A DNA stretch of 64,000 nt from Sipunculus nudus. Its lineage: Eukaryota > Annelida > Sipuncula > Golfingiida > Sipunculidae. Within the stretch, counting starts at the first letter, position 1, and each line of letters starts with the position of its first letter. The position numbers were made by a program, and so were the translations under genes. The stretch covers positions 59,777,676 through 59,841,675 of the forward strand of contig CM049316.1 of the NCBI GenBank assembly GCA_026874595.1, in the 5' to 3' direction. The notes under the pieces are model-generated. The model worked only from the letters and a program-made list of their open reading frames with translations. It was not told the DNA's origin and made no database searches. This document shows, piece after piece, positions 13,677-24,844 of this stretch.

Positions 13677-13826
13677 GAAAAATCACTTGGTAAAGATGTA
13701 CAGAGAGAAAAGGCACTACAGTTTGACAACACTCCACAAAACATGCTTAAACCAGGCCCTCAAACTCCTTCCAGATACCCAAGCAAACACTTCAGTGATG
13801 AAAAAGTCATCCATGCATACCAATAA
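13677..13826 (+). CDS. Candidate terminal exon, unknown protein
   Basis: After an acceptor-like AAACAG (13671-13676), 49 codons stay open to a TAA. The reading is hydrophilic and Pro/Gln/Lys-rich, with TPQNMLKPGPQTPSRYPSK in the middle, and differs from the AT-driven translations around it. No start codon or upstream exon could be linked, and I recognise no family. Random open frames of this length are expected several times in 64 kb, so this stays a lead only. Confidence 0.25.
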   Translation, partial: EKSLGKDVQREKALQFDNTPQNMLKPGPQTPSRYPSKHFSDEKVIHAYQ

Positions 13827-14908
13827 TTAAGTATTCCATCATGTTTCATTAGAATTATACCAACATAACATCAACTACTTCACATGGTCATTAGGATTCC
13901 GTTATCCTAATGAACTACACAATATTCTAATAAAACCTACCCACACTCCTTTGCAAGCATCTAAATTTTGCACTTGGGTGACCAGCTAATCAACCATGCC
14001 TAGTCATGATTAAGTACTCCTTCATATTTTCAATATTCAGATTTTCCTATAATAACAGCGTCGGATCGTTAACGTTGTGTGATCTCCTATTTTTACAAGT
14101 CATTGATCATGCATGCTGCTCCCCCATTACCAGTTTCTTGGTGGTTTTGTTTTCTTTATCAACACAGGCAGTACAATCTTGCTTCACACTTCATTGAGAC
14201 ATTGATCCTGCATAGCTGTAAGAACTACAAAGACTTGCAGTGAAAAGCCTGACTGGCAAAAAGAGTTCTTCTGAATTAAGCAGGTAAGAATCACAGAACG
14301 ACATCTCTACCCATTTCTGGCACAACAAATATTTATCTTGATAAGGTTTATCCACTGATGTATGCAAGTGTGACAAATTTTCATAACCCTTAAACAGGCT
14401 ATAAACTGATTATTGATGAGTAAATGCAATGTCCACAAAGGGATGGATATTATTCTTACTGATCAATAAACATAAGTTATTGATTTTTTTAAATTAAAAA
14501 TACTGTCCCCATACTGTCTCTGGACCTTACAAGATGCCAAGTGTTACTGAGAATATGGAACTGATCTGTGGCCTATGGTGAAATGGTGGTAGAACCTCTG
14601 AGATATGCTCTAACATCTTGACAGCAGACTATGACTCAAGGTTTATTCATAGCCCCATGCATATAAAACCTGAATTCCAAAGGCATTAATCAATAAAATT
14701 TTACTTTAATCATACTGTTATATTCATCCTTATTCAAGAGACAGTGCCACAGACCTATCCTTAAATTATAAAGAAGAGACTTAGTTCTAAAAAAAATTTG
14801 TTTCCAGTATTCTGACAGAGTTTAAATACACTGAGTCCAAAATTATTATTGGGGGTTTCAGCCATGGGGATATCATGTTCCACATCCTACATAGGTAAAA
14901 ATTACAGC
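13827..14908. other. Non-coding; one possible mini-exon
   Basis: AT-rich. At 14239-14283 a 45-base segment lies between an AG and a good donor (GTAAGAAT) and is open in one phase, but the pyrimidine tract is poor. Nothing else is assignable. Confidence 0.4.
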
Positions 14909-15248
14909 TTAGGCCAAAATAAAAAAAAGGTATGGTTCTCAGGCACTTTTTTTCAGAAATCAATGCCGGCGGGCGCTTTTTTTATTTTAAATTTTTTGGT
15001 ATGTTTCGATAAAAATGTCAAATGATAAGGGTAAAGCAAGAAAATAATAGTTTAGTTTGCTCAATAAGTAAAAGCACTACAAAACAAAGGAAATTGTATG
15101 GTTTTATCTTCTTGAAAGAAATTCGGAGCGGCAGCAGCTCAAAATTGGAAAATTTTTATTGAAAATCAAAATAAAAAGTTTTGATGCGGGGGTTTAAAAT
15201 TGATGCGGCCGGTGCCTGAGAACTATACCTTTAATTTTTTTGGCCTTA
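14909..15248. mobile_element. 340-bp MITE, GGTATGGTTCTCAGGCAC family, copy 1
   Basis: Terminal inverted repeats of about 38 bp run from TTAGGCCAAAATA through AAAGGTATGGTTCTCAGGCAC at the left. They are mirrored at the right (GTGCCTGAGAACTATACCTTT ... TGGCCTTA). The interior is AT-rich with two GC-rich subterminal patches, GCCGGCGGGCGC and GATGCGGGGG. It has no open frame of note. A second copy in opposite orientation lies at 43198-43538 with very high identity along its whole length, so the family was active recently. Confidence 0.85.
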
Positions 15249-15548
15249 TTCTTTCACAGTAGTGATTCTGTCATTTTTCTCTGATCTTAGTGAAAATTAT
15301 GTATAAATGTTTCAGTTATATAACTTTAATTTGAAAGACTCCTTGGGTTTTCTAGATCGTCAGGTGAGTGATAATAGAGGGATATATTGCATGGTGAGCG
15401 ATAATAGCGGTTATAACGGCTTACTGTTTATACATTGCCACCTACTGATTGATAATGATACTGTTTTATAATTCACATCACACCTGAGTTAGATTCTTTC
15501 TAGTATTATTTGTATCACAAAAATATGAATTTTGAATCCAAAATAGAA
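15249..15548. other. Spacer between two mobile elements
   Basis: AT-rich. GTGAGYGATAATAG occurs twice within 15363-15412. Otherwise featureless. Confidence 0.5.
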
Positions 15549-16709
15549 CTAGAATACGGGTAGTCGACAAGCAACTACGTGTATCTGCCAAAATCAGAGT
15601 GGAACGGGTGAAGTGAGGCATGGATTGAGTGGAAAGGGGAAATAGAGTGAAGTGTTGCATATTAGCATGGATGTCTGCAGCGGAAATGTGTATGTAGGTT
15701 GTGCCACTTACCACAAAATCCAGAAACCTGTCCAAGTTGTATACATATGCAAAATTTAAGGCAGATAAGTCAAACCACTACATGTATACGAGTGATTTTA
15801 GCCCGTGGCAGACAAACAGACAGACGCTGTGAAAAAAAGGTTGCAGGTGGCGCCACCAGTTTTGCGTATGATAAAGAGCTATGTGAGATCTATACACATG
15901 CAAAACTTTGGCCAAATCGGTCAAACGGTTCCTGAGATATGAGCTTGGATATCTGCATCGTAAACTATAATCTAGGTGGCGCCACCTTTCATAAAATCAA
16001 GAGAGCTGTCAAGGATGTATAAACCTGCAAAATTTTAGGCAGATATGTCAAACCACTGCCGAGATATGAGTGATTTTATCCCACGGCAGATAAACAGACG
16101 GATGCTGTGTAAAAATGGCTGCAGGTGGCCCCACCATGTGATATCTATACACATGCAAAATTTTGGCCCAATCGGTCAAACGGTTCCTAAGATATGAGCT
16201 TGGATGTCTGCAGCGTAAACGTGAATGTACCTGGCGCTACCTGTCATAAAATCAAGAAAGCTATCCAGGATGTATACACATGTCGAATTCCAAGTGAATT
16301 ACTACAATTAGTCAAACCACTGCAGAGATATGAGTGATTTTAACCCAAGGAAGATGAACAGATGGACACTGTGCAAACATGGTTGCAGGTGGCACCACCA
16401 TTTTTTGTGTAATGTTATAAATCTATCCAAGGGCTACATTTGTACAAAAATTTTTTCCTGATAAGGTAAAACGATTCCCGAGATATGTGGGTTTATGTGT
16501 GGAAACAGACGCACAAATAGATGCTGGGCAGAGAGGAAAGGTCAAAGGTCAATGCCAATTTGTTAGGCACCAGTTCACATGGTAATTGGTGTAAGTTTCG
16601 GAAAAGTCCGTCCAGTAGTCTCAGAGGAGTTCTCCGGAAATGAACGCCGCTGCGGTGGCGGAACCGGGTCAAAAACATAGTATCCGCAAAACTTCGTTTT
16701 GGCGGATAC
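15549..16709 (-). mobile_element. Helentron/HINE-like element, copy A
   Basis: Read on the minus strand, the element starts GTATCCGCCAAAACGAAG. It ends with a short hairpin (GTAGT...ACTAC) followed by CTAG, and the flanking base on both sides is T. The interior holds tandem units carrying GGTGGCGCCACC-type palindromes at 15846, 15975, 16124 and 16388, plus a decayed one near 16231. The 5' terminal GTATCCGCCAAAA has an inverted partner next to the 3' hairpin (GTATCTGCCAAAA on plus at about 15580). That asymmetric inverted repeat is the hallmark of Helentron-type termini. No replicase/helicase frame is present, so the copy is non-autonomous. Confidence 0.75.
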
Positions 16710-19700
16710 AATTATCACCTTGAAACTAATGTGTAAATTATGTTAAACCTTAGCAACAGCAGCAAAATTTAGTCTTAAGATGGTCTCAAAAAGCTCTGGC
16801 TTTTATATCACACCATGTAAAAAAAATTTAAATAAAATAAAATTCCCTACCTACCTTCTCTAATTTTTTTTACCACTGTTATTGGAAAAAAAACTTTTTT
16901 TTGGCCTAAGAGCACTTCTCACTAGCATCAGCTCTACTTATCTGTATCAACAAACATGGAATACCTTATGACATAAAAATCCATTCCATTTTCACCGGAA
17001 ATTCACAGAACTTTACAAACAAAACACAGAATATCTGCAGCTGTTTCCCTCAGGTTTCATTTCAATATCTTAAAAACTTTACATTTATTAATCCACAGCA
17101 GTAATGTGAGAGGCCACAATGCACTCAGGAACAAACAATAATCCATTGATTTGGGTCCTGGGATGTTTTATTTACATTACACTCCCCCTTATTTGTCCGG
17201 TTCTGCATGTTTATTCTGATCGCTCACTCGGCACAGGACCCATTGTCTATGCATTAGTTTGTGTAAATTCAGCCGAAAAAAATCAATAACATTCATCCCA
17301 CCCTGCCTGTTTCATCAACCGTCTGTAAATGAATAATTGCCCAGGTCAATAGCTGGACATGTTTGTGGAACATTCATGGAAAACATCTCAGAAAATTTCT
17401 TCCATTTTCAGATTCTGGCAAAATGTCACAGCACGGAGAAATCCATGCAACTGAGGCCTTGCTTGAGAGTCTCTGATTTAAGATGTTAAAAACATTGAAT
17501 CTTGTGTGTGTCATGCAAAATCATCCTTTTTTAGATATCTCAAAATTGTGTAAAATTATTTCAACTTTCGGAAACCCAGGGGTACATTATGGTTTGACTG
17601 ATGGAATGTGGAACTTAACTTTTGCTTGACAGTATGAACAGTGAAACTGTGGGACTATACAAAAGTGGTCTTAATTCATCTTCACAGTGTTAGTAATGTC
17701 ACTTTCATCCTATCACTAAATACAGGTCCTAATTGTCAAAATTTAAATCAAACCATGCTCTGATTTTCACTGACCACATAAGTCTTCCAGAAATAATCTG
17801 CCATGAATACTCTTTTGGGAAATGTGATTCTATCAAAATACATTTTCTCCACGATAACCATTTTTTGGTGTATCCTGCTGTTTATGTACTGGATATATTC
17901 AAGTAAAATTGTGATAAAATGAAAGATATTGACATATGACAGCTTGAAACAGACTACAGTAGAATCAACAGATGCACTAAGAAAGCTTATGAAAGCAATG
18001 ACCAACCTAATGAATAGGTAATGCTGTATTGAATATACAGCTGGTATTATTCTCCTAGTACATACATCCCTTAACTTTCTGATTCTTTTTCCGAAAATGA
18101 CAAATTCATCAACTAACACTGGGAGACAAATCTCACAAATAATTCAAAAGTTAAGTGTAATTTCCCATAATTCTTAGCTCACTTCATCATATGACCAAAC
18201 TATTACCAAAGCTATATGATATTTTAATACATATACATTTTGGCATACTGTGAATACATTCATTGCTGGAACCAGCTATTTGAAAAATTGCCTGATTTTC
18301 ATTTATGAAAAATAAACTGAATTGAAAGTTCCAAGAAATTTGTACCAAACAGACAAAATCAGCCATAATCCAACTTGCATTCAACTAATTTCAAACTTTA
18401 TCACTCTTACAAGTCCCTCCTTAAGAGAGAACAAAGTAGTAATCTGCAAAAACATAGGTTGCATGTGGAGCATAATTCAATTTTGAAAGTTTTTACTTCC
18501 TAACTATTTATGGCAACACAGTGTGGCCACTTTAACATAAACTGTACGAAATGTTTGTTTGTACAAAACAAATGTTGGTGTGAAACATTTTGAATAATTG
18601 CTATATCCATGTAAGGATTTGACATATTTGGTGTTGCATAAAACTCCCCAGAGTCAACACAAGCATTATTTGTGAGCATTCTTGCGAGAGCTAACATAAC
18701 ACTCCAGACCATAATTCATAGCATGCTTTGGTTTCTAGGTTTTGACATGTACCTTTAGGCCAAGAGATCATCTGTTTGCAATACTTGGCTGGTTTAATAT
18801 GACATAATGATATATGTGTCACTTTCAGGTCAACCTAGAAATAATATATAGATCTACTGAGCACAAACACAGGCTGAAGGTAAAATAAAACACCAAAGCA
18901 GGCCTTGAAATCAACAGTTGACACTGACAGGCACATTTCAACCCCTGACAGTCACAATATAAATCATCTAGAACATAATGGAATTGAATTCTCTTAAGAA
19001 TATATTTAGTATGTTAAGTCTATATTACAGTATCAGTGGTGTGCTAATTAACTGATTATATTGATGATAGGTCATTATCTTTCATAATCAATTAAATCAA
19101 TTGCATTTTTGCATAATCAATTACAAACGATTATGTATTCACATCAAAAGTACTGATATCCTGATAAAATATTCTGTCAAAGATATAAGAAGACAGACCA
19201 CATAACAGCTATGAATAGTCAAGCCAGTAATTTTTTTTATTGGGTTAAAACCAACTGGCACTGCATGGCGGACCCCAAATAATTAATGTGCGAACTATAC
19301 TCTCACAATTAATGTAGAATCAAATGCAATACAAGCAGTCATGTTTTTTCAGGAGTAAATTTACCCTTGTGGAATTCACGAAAATTGCATGCACACAAAA
19401 AGTTCTGGTTTCAAAATTTTGATGTCAACACTAAAAATTATATCTTTTAGCATATTTTTAAACATAGGTTCTAGGGATACTCACTGTGGTGATTTTGGTG
19501 AGCCCTAAAGATTCCCATCAATATTTGCTAATTTTCAAGACATATAATGCAGTAGCATTACATCAGCAGAGACGGCACTGTGCTAGTAACAAAACACTTT
19601 ATGAAAGCTGGCCAGGTAACCATGGCAGGTAACCATGTATTGCAGATACAAACCAGAAGGTTTTCAAAGCTACCAACTACATCTCCATTATGTGATGAAC

Positions 19701-20074
19701 AAAGAATATATTATATGGTATGTTTTCACCCAACTGAGGCTCGCCAACCAAACTTATAGACGTGATCATGTGAACAAATAATTCCATGAAAACATACCCC
19801 ATATAGGTCATATGTCAGATTCTGCTTCGTTTCTATGCACACATTTTCACAGCTTTTAATGTTCATTATTTTATATGGTGTAACCTTTTGTAAACATGTA
19901 TTTCATAAATCATCAAGACTTAGCCTTTCAAGCAGATATTGTTAAGTTAATGTAAGTGGTAACCGAGGGGTGAAGCTGTGGCTATTTTTTGCCTGGAAGT
20001 AAGATCTTTGATAACAGCTTTAAATTGTAACATATATATTTTACCTGGATTATACAAAAAGTTATTACAACTAA
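16710..20074. other. AT-rich DNA, no supported gene
   Basis: Mostly low GC. A 123-codon minus-strand open frame at 17748-18119 is rich in Ile, Phe and Val and has no splice or promoter context. A rough estimate from base composition predicts about one such frame by chance in the window. At 17412-17476 a good pyrimidine-rich AG precedes a 21-codon open segment with a stop. It is too short to call. Confidence 0.4.
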
Positions 20075-20275
20075 TTGAGGCACTCTATGGCTCATGTGGT
20101 GGTGTGTTTGGCGAGTCCAGAGGTGAAGGAAACCGGAGAACCCAGAGAAAACCACCAGACATGGACAGGCCACTGCAACCCACTCTTAAAGCCATGCATA
20201 GGATCAAACCCAGGTCACCAGTGGAGAGAGCGGAGCGTTTTACCCCTCTACTGCCTAGGATTTCACTAGTGATAC
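20075..20275 (-). mobile_element. Probable tRNA-derived SINE fragment
   Basis: On the minus strand the segment contains a B-box-like GGTTTGATCC after GTGACCTG, preceded by GGCAGTAGAGGGGTAAAAC, where an A-box-like motif would lie. It then runs into a conserved-looking tail with GGTTTTCTCTGGGTTCTCCGG. The order A-box, B-box, conserved central domain is that of a SINE. Open frames across it on both strands are by-products. The exact family and ends are uncertain. Confidence 0.5.
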
Positions 20276-20696
20276 TGTTACTTAAATACAATTATTGATA
20301 GGAACATATCTAACTTATCAGGGAAATATTTTCTTGGAGAAAACTGATCAACAATGATTGCATGATGATCAGCAATTTATGACTTAGATTAGCAGTTTTA
20401 TCATTGGTTTTATTTTTAGCTTTATATATCTTATAACATGTTATCAAGATCTGGAGTATAATTAAGTTCTTTGGATCATAATAAATGAGCATAACTAACT
20501 TATTACTAAAACACCATCATAAAATAAAAACTAATTCAAACACAATAATGTTGTAGACAGGAAGCACCAAATATAGGAGTACAATGTATTAACCAAAATG
20601 TTAATCCAGGGTCCATTCTGTTAAAATGGTTTCTAAATTAAAATGCTCCCTCAAATCAATTCATTTTCATTGATGGACCTACCTCCTTCTCTTAAA
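20276..20696. other. Non-coding AT-rich stretch
   Basis: Nothing seen beyond AT-rich unique sequence. Confidence 0.5.
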
Positions 20697-21198
20697 TTAA
20701 TTCCTGTTAATGCAAACTGAGGTACATGAGTTTGAAATAAGCATATAATTAGAATCCCAATCTGTTATCCTAAATGAAGCAGAAATGTTTAAGTGTCTCC
20801 AATTTACTACCACTGAGATGTTTTTTAACACAACATAGGACTGGGACAGAGTGTACTCTGTTTGACCTTGCTCCAGCTCCCAGACCATGGAAGAGGAGAA
20901 AGCGTAATTTGAAACTGTAATAAGGGGGTGCACTAAATGCAAGCTGACTCGAGCCAATATTCTGTATTGAACAGCCAGGGTCACATGACAGTAACCCTGA
21001 TGCGGCAGTTGATAAAAACAGAAGCATCTTCTTCCCAACGCTCCGCAAGTACTGCGGAGGCAGGATAGGAGAACACCTACCAAGACGCAATAAAAGTCCT
21101 GTAAACTTAATGGAATGGGAGGAACAGTGACATGTTTTGAGCCGCAAAAGTGGTATTTTTTTACCTCCATCACACAAGTATGTGTCTGTATTTTGCAA
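20697..21198 (-). other. Two long overlapping open frames, unknown
   Basis: Two minus-strand frames are open together: 158 codons (21173 down to 20697) and 142 codons (21198 down to 20770). They are the longest frames in the window after PDP1. Neither resembles a family I know, and neither has clear splice or start context. The patch has higher GC than its flanks, which lengthens chance frames. The plus strand also carries a short open stretch at about 20840-20930 (TLFDLAPAPRPWKRRKR), so the coding strand cannot be decided. It is not called as a gene. Confidence 0.25.
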
Positions 21199-21333
21199 AC
21201 CGGGCTTTTGTACTGGGGTAACCTGGCTTAAAGAACCAACATATTTTTTCTATCTAAACAGAAATTGCAAATCAACTGTGAACATGCAAAGCTTCCTTGG
21301 GCTCTCAGAGATAATGCTGTTTTAATTTTTGCA

Positions 21334-21390
21334 GATACTTAGTAACTTATCAATCCAGAATGCACGTCCAGCCGGTCCATGAGAAAACGG
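21334..21390 (+). other. Possible short exon
   Basis: A pyrimidine-rich acceptor (AATTTTTGCAG) is followed by about 57 open bases (YLVTYQSRMHVQPVHEKT) and a donor-like GTATGT. It is a clean acceptor/frame/donor combination but short, with no partner exon identified. Confidence 0.15.
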
Positions 21391-21499
21391 GTATGTCCCT
21401 ACTTTTCTTGTTGGTCGTTTCTTGAAATGAATTTAACTAGTTAATACACCTAATAAATATAAAAAGTTTTCTGGATATAAATATATCTCTCATCCCATC

Positions 21500-22054
21500 T
21501 TCTAATTCCAAAATTTTTGCCTGCATGTACATTAACATCCCCCAGTCCATGTTTTTAGGAAACCATTTACATGTAGCTCCACTCTGGATAAATACCATCT
21601 TCTTCCCTCAATCTCATTTCTTCTAGAAATCAGGAAACAGACACCCCTGCAGGCCAATTTAAAGTTAGATTCTTCCCCTGATGTTACTGAATCTATTTCC
21701 TCACAAAAAAACTATTAAAGTTCAAACCATCCCATTCTATCTCCACTCACTTCTTGTGGAAACCAAAGACTAACTGCTTCAGTCAACAAACCCTTAAACT
21801 CCAACCCATATTAAACAAAAGTTAGCCCATAAAGCCCTCAAATATTTCTGAATCCATTTAATAAACAGTACTAGTGGGCTGGCATTATAAGGTTTCAAAA
21901 CAACCCTCCCCCTACTGATTCAACCCAATGCTTGTGGAATTCAAAGACTCTAATCTTGTGTAAATGCACCCTTGCCCTCAAGGCCATATTAGATGTTAGT
22001 TACCCAGTGTTCTTCTTAAATGTTACTGAACCCATTACATTAAAAGTACAACCA
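21500..22054. repeat. Diverged tandem array, about 160-185-bp units
   Basis: Equivalent points of successive units (TTACTGAATCTATTTC, TTTCTGAATCCATTTA, TTACTGAACCCATTAC) fall at about 21686, 21846 and 22024. The following unit is at about 22721, after a 513-bp insertion is removed. Each unit also has a 'CTTGTGGAA...AAAGACT' and a 'GCACCCYTGCCCTC' block. The array continues at 22568-22743. Confidence 0.65.
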
Positions 22055-22567
22055 TTAAAGGGGCCAAATCACATATGAAGCATGTTGCATTAAGATGAAA
22101 GTGGCTGCTTCCTTTTCAAATAAATCTGTACCTGCCAAAACTACCCTGAAACGGTTTGCATACTCCTGTAAACGAGTGTTAAAAACAGTGGACCGGGCGC
22201 GATCACAAGTGTCAAAATAAACATGGAATGTGGGGCTGTGTGCATCGCGAGGAGCCACAACGTGTCAATTAAGAGATGCCCTGATTGACTTGGCCCAAAA
22301 AATGTAATACATGTTCCTGCTAGCTCAAACACAGCATATTGCAGCCCACAATCGGACCTCTGGTCACGCAGCTTTGTTATGGTAAACAGACAGACATGGA
22401 CTGTGTGTACCAATGTGCAGAGCTTTAACAAGGTGTTAAACAGCCATATGCGAGGTACTGAGACTGTGTGCTGGGATGGTTTTGCTGGGGAAACTTTTGT
22501 ATAAGCAAAACTGAAATGATAGTGTGAAAGAATAGGCATAAAATTGCTCCTGATTATGTCCCTTTAA
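22055..22567. mobile_element. TTAA-flanked MITE inside the tandem array
   Basis: The left end is TTAAAGGGGCCAAATCA. The right end, inverted, is TTAAAGGGACATAATCA. Both are bounded by TTAA, the target used by piggyBac-type elements. Removing 513 bp restores the roughly 180-bp spacing of the surrounding tandem repeat, which supports insertion. A 138-bp copy of the right end lies at 55110-55247. No transposase frame is present. Confidence 0.6.
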
Positions 22568-22743
22568 CTTTCAAAACACCATCCCCCCCCCCCCCCCACA
22601 CCACCACCCCTTCTGGCACCCACCTACTTATTGTAGAAATCCAAAGGAATAAGTTACTTCATGTGTAAATGCACCCCTGCCCTCCAGGCCATTTTTAAAA
22701 TTAGTTACTGCCCCTAATGTTCCTTAACCTATTTCATTTACAG
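22568..22743. repeat. Last unit of the tandem array, with poly-C
   Basis: Continues the array of 21500-22054, with ATGCACCCCTGCCCTCCAGG matching the earlier unit at about 21966. It contains 15 C residues at 22583-22597. It ends in TTTCATTTACAG, which would serve as a splice acceptor for the open segment that follows. Confidence 0.65.
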
Positions 22744-22992
22744 CTGCAGCAATCAGGTTCAATAAGCTTTACACGGAGAGCAGCACTATCCAGACTACTG
22801 CAGCCTCCAACTGCAAGCTGCCAGCCTCCCTCATCAGGTACCTTAAACAGGATGAGGGGGCCATCCATCACAAACCAACATCACTCCCGTGTTCCTAGTC
22901 CAAAGAAATTCAGGCAGACCACATACCATGTGTCAGTGTGTTCAGAATCTGAAGAGGAAATCGTTCCTGGCACCCTCTGGATGGACAGCTGA
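22744..22992 (+). CDS. Candidate terminal exon, unknown protein
   Basis: Directly after a good acceptor (TATTTCATTTACAG), 82 codons stay open to a TGA. The GC content is well above the surroundings. The reading is Ser/Pro/Arg-rich and ends in an acidic Ser-Glu cluster (SESEEEIVPGTLW), typical of a disordered C-terminal tail. I do not recognise a family. No upstream exon is securely linked (21334-21390 is a weak possibility). The local GC content alone could keep a frame open this long. Confidence 0.3.
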   Translation: MQQSGSISFTRRAALSRLLQPPTASCQPPSSGTLNRMRGPSITNQHHSRVPSPKKFRQTTYHVSVCSESEEEIVPGTLWMDS

Positions 22993-24278
22993 TACAAGGT
23001 CTGCTGCCCTATGGTCCTCTCCAGAGGTGGTGGTCAGTGGCCGCCCCCTTATACAAAACAGGTGGACAGTATGAATCATTAGTGACAGTGTTGACCTATT
23101 AAAGGACCCTTTCACCCAACATTCACTACCACTTGGGCCATTCTACCATCTGTGTTTAATCATATTTATGATCAACACTATATATCACATATATATCATC
23201 TTCCAGACTTGTATATTTTTATGTATAAAGTTATCGTTTACTGTTAGGAATTTAAAAAACACTTGAAAGAGGAGCTTTAATTCTGCATTAACTTACCTGT
23301 GAATTATTTTAATCTAAAAAATTAATTAAAAATCAATTGTGAGAAAAATATTTTATAATTCCATATATCATGAAGAATAATTAATTTCCTACCCCAGTTT
23401 GTGAATTTTGTTTCCCTGACTTAATTTTATACCCTAAATTATGACTATATTTCCTGCAAATTTTTTTCCTCTGTAACTTTTTTCCTAGAATCATGTTATC
23501 AGTGATACTCCTAACATGAGGGTTAGATACAGACATAAAATAGGGGAGAGAAAAATATTCAAGAAATGAGGGCAGAAGGACAATGTTATGTTGCTTCAGC
23601 TCATCTAAGCATATAAAGCTGCACCTCCAGTTACCTGTGGAAATATGGCTGCAGGATACAGAAGAGAGCACACCACCAACTAACCCTGCACAAACACTGT
23701 ATCAACAGAAGGGGTGCTGCTGCAAAATTGCAAACTTATACCAAATGCCAATAGAATGCCAAGTTAACATGATCACACTGGGTAATTAAGGTTTCACTGC
23801 AAAAAGGACAATGACAAGTCTAAGGCAATTTAAGAGCTCCATAAATTTTAAGAAGACCAGGTTTTCTATGGTCTATGGATGTTTTTGTTCCTTGAAGTTC
23901 AAACTGAAAAAGTAGCACAAAGTACTCTAGACTAGGAATGGCCCAAAAAGCAGAACTTGAAAATCCAAAGACCTACAAATCCTTCAAACTCCACATGTTC
24001 TTTGAAAAATAAACAAAGTTTACATACCCTTCATAATTTAAAATTTTTATTTATGCCTACTTTAAAAATAGGAGTTGTACCCATTTGGCCTGGACCAGCT
24101 TGCTGACATACAGGTAAGGTGCTAAAAAGAATCTCTGGCACAGAACTCCTGCAGTAACATGGAGCTGACTAAGACTACGCTCCAAAACACAGCACCGAAA
24201 CACGGGATAACACTGACTGACCCTGACAACCTATCAGAGCACTGCTGAGCAAGATCCCATGAAAAGGGCTGACCATTT
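22993..24278. other. Mostly non-coding
   Basis: AT-rich. A 42-base open segment (ELYPFGLDQLADIQ) at about 24068-24109 is bounded by AG and GTAAGG and could be a mini-exon. Otherwise nothing is assignable. Confidence 0.4.
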
Positions 24279-24497
24279 GTGAATGGCCACTATGACTCCA
24301 CTAAAGTTAAGTATATGGCCACTCAGGGCTTCTACAGGGCTGCCTCTGGCAGGGCTGCGCTGTGTGAGTTTGAAGCTCCTGTCTGTGATGGCTATCTGCT
24401 GCATGTCAACACAGCTCTCTGTAATAGCACTCCGGCTGAGTACCGGCTTTTAGCATGTCTGGTAGAAACTATTACAACAGTCCTTAACTTAGTATAA
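24279..24497. other. GC-richer patch open on both strands
   Basis: The plus strand is open for 72 codons (ATG at 24279). The minus strand is open in the same register across the same bases (including DMQQIAITDRSFKLTQ), running further left to about 24240. Both readings look protein-like and neither has good splice sites. One may be a real exon, but the strand cannot be chosen. Confidence 0.2.
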
Positions 24498-24671
24498 AAG
24501 AAAAACACTACCCCCTACAGTAGGACCCACAGTCAAAGGAACTTTTGTTCCAACCATGACAAATATCTCTAAGCATTTTTTATGGACATGCATATTCCAA
24601 ACTGGCCATATTGTACTATCTGTTATTTAGGACTTTAGTTTTTTCAAGCATGATATATAATATCAGTGCAG

Positions 24672-24844
24672 ACCACCAGCATTCTCAATGGAGGACACCT
24701 GAAGCAAGAAAAGACTTCTACCAATATTCTGGAAACAGGCACAGCAATAATATTGATACGTCTATGGAAGAATATCCACGGAAATTATCTGATCTGCAAA
24801 TTATACAATATTCTCCATTTTTAATCATCATTTTTATTGAATAA
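24672..24844 (+). CDS. Candidate terminal exon, unknown protein
   Basis: After TATCAGTGCAG, a frame stays open for 57 codons to a TAA. Its first 43 residues are strongly hydrophilic (for example QWRTPEARKDFYQYSGNR), unlike AT-driven chance translation. The last residues become hydrophobic and look like read-through into non-coding DNA. No matching upstream exon or known family was found. Confidence 0.2.

Noticed and set aside
17748-18119. 123-codon minus-strand open frame
   Set aside because: Ile/Phe/Val-rich AT-driven composition and no splice or promoter context. About one frame of this length is expected by chance in 64 kb at this base composition.
19978-20298. 106-codon frame across the SINE-like segment
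   Set aside because: Open frames occur on both strands and several phases here. They reflect GC-richer SINE sequence rather than a gene.
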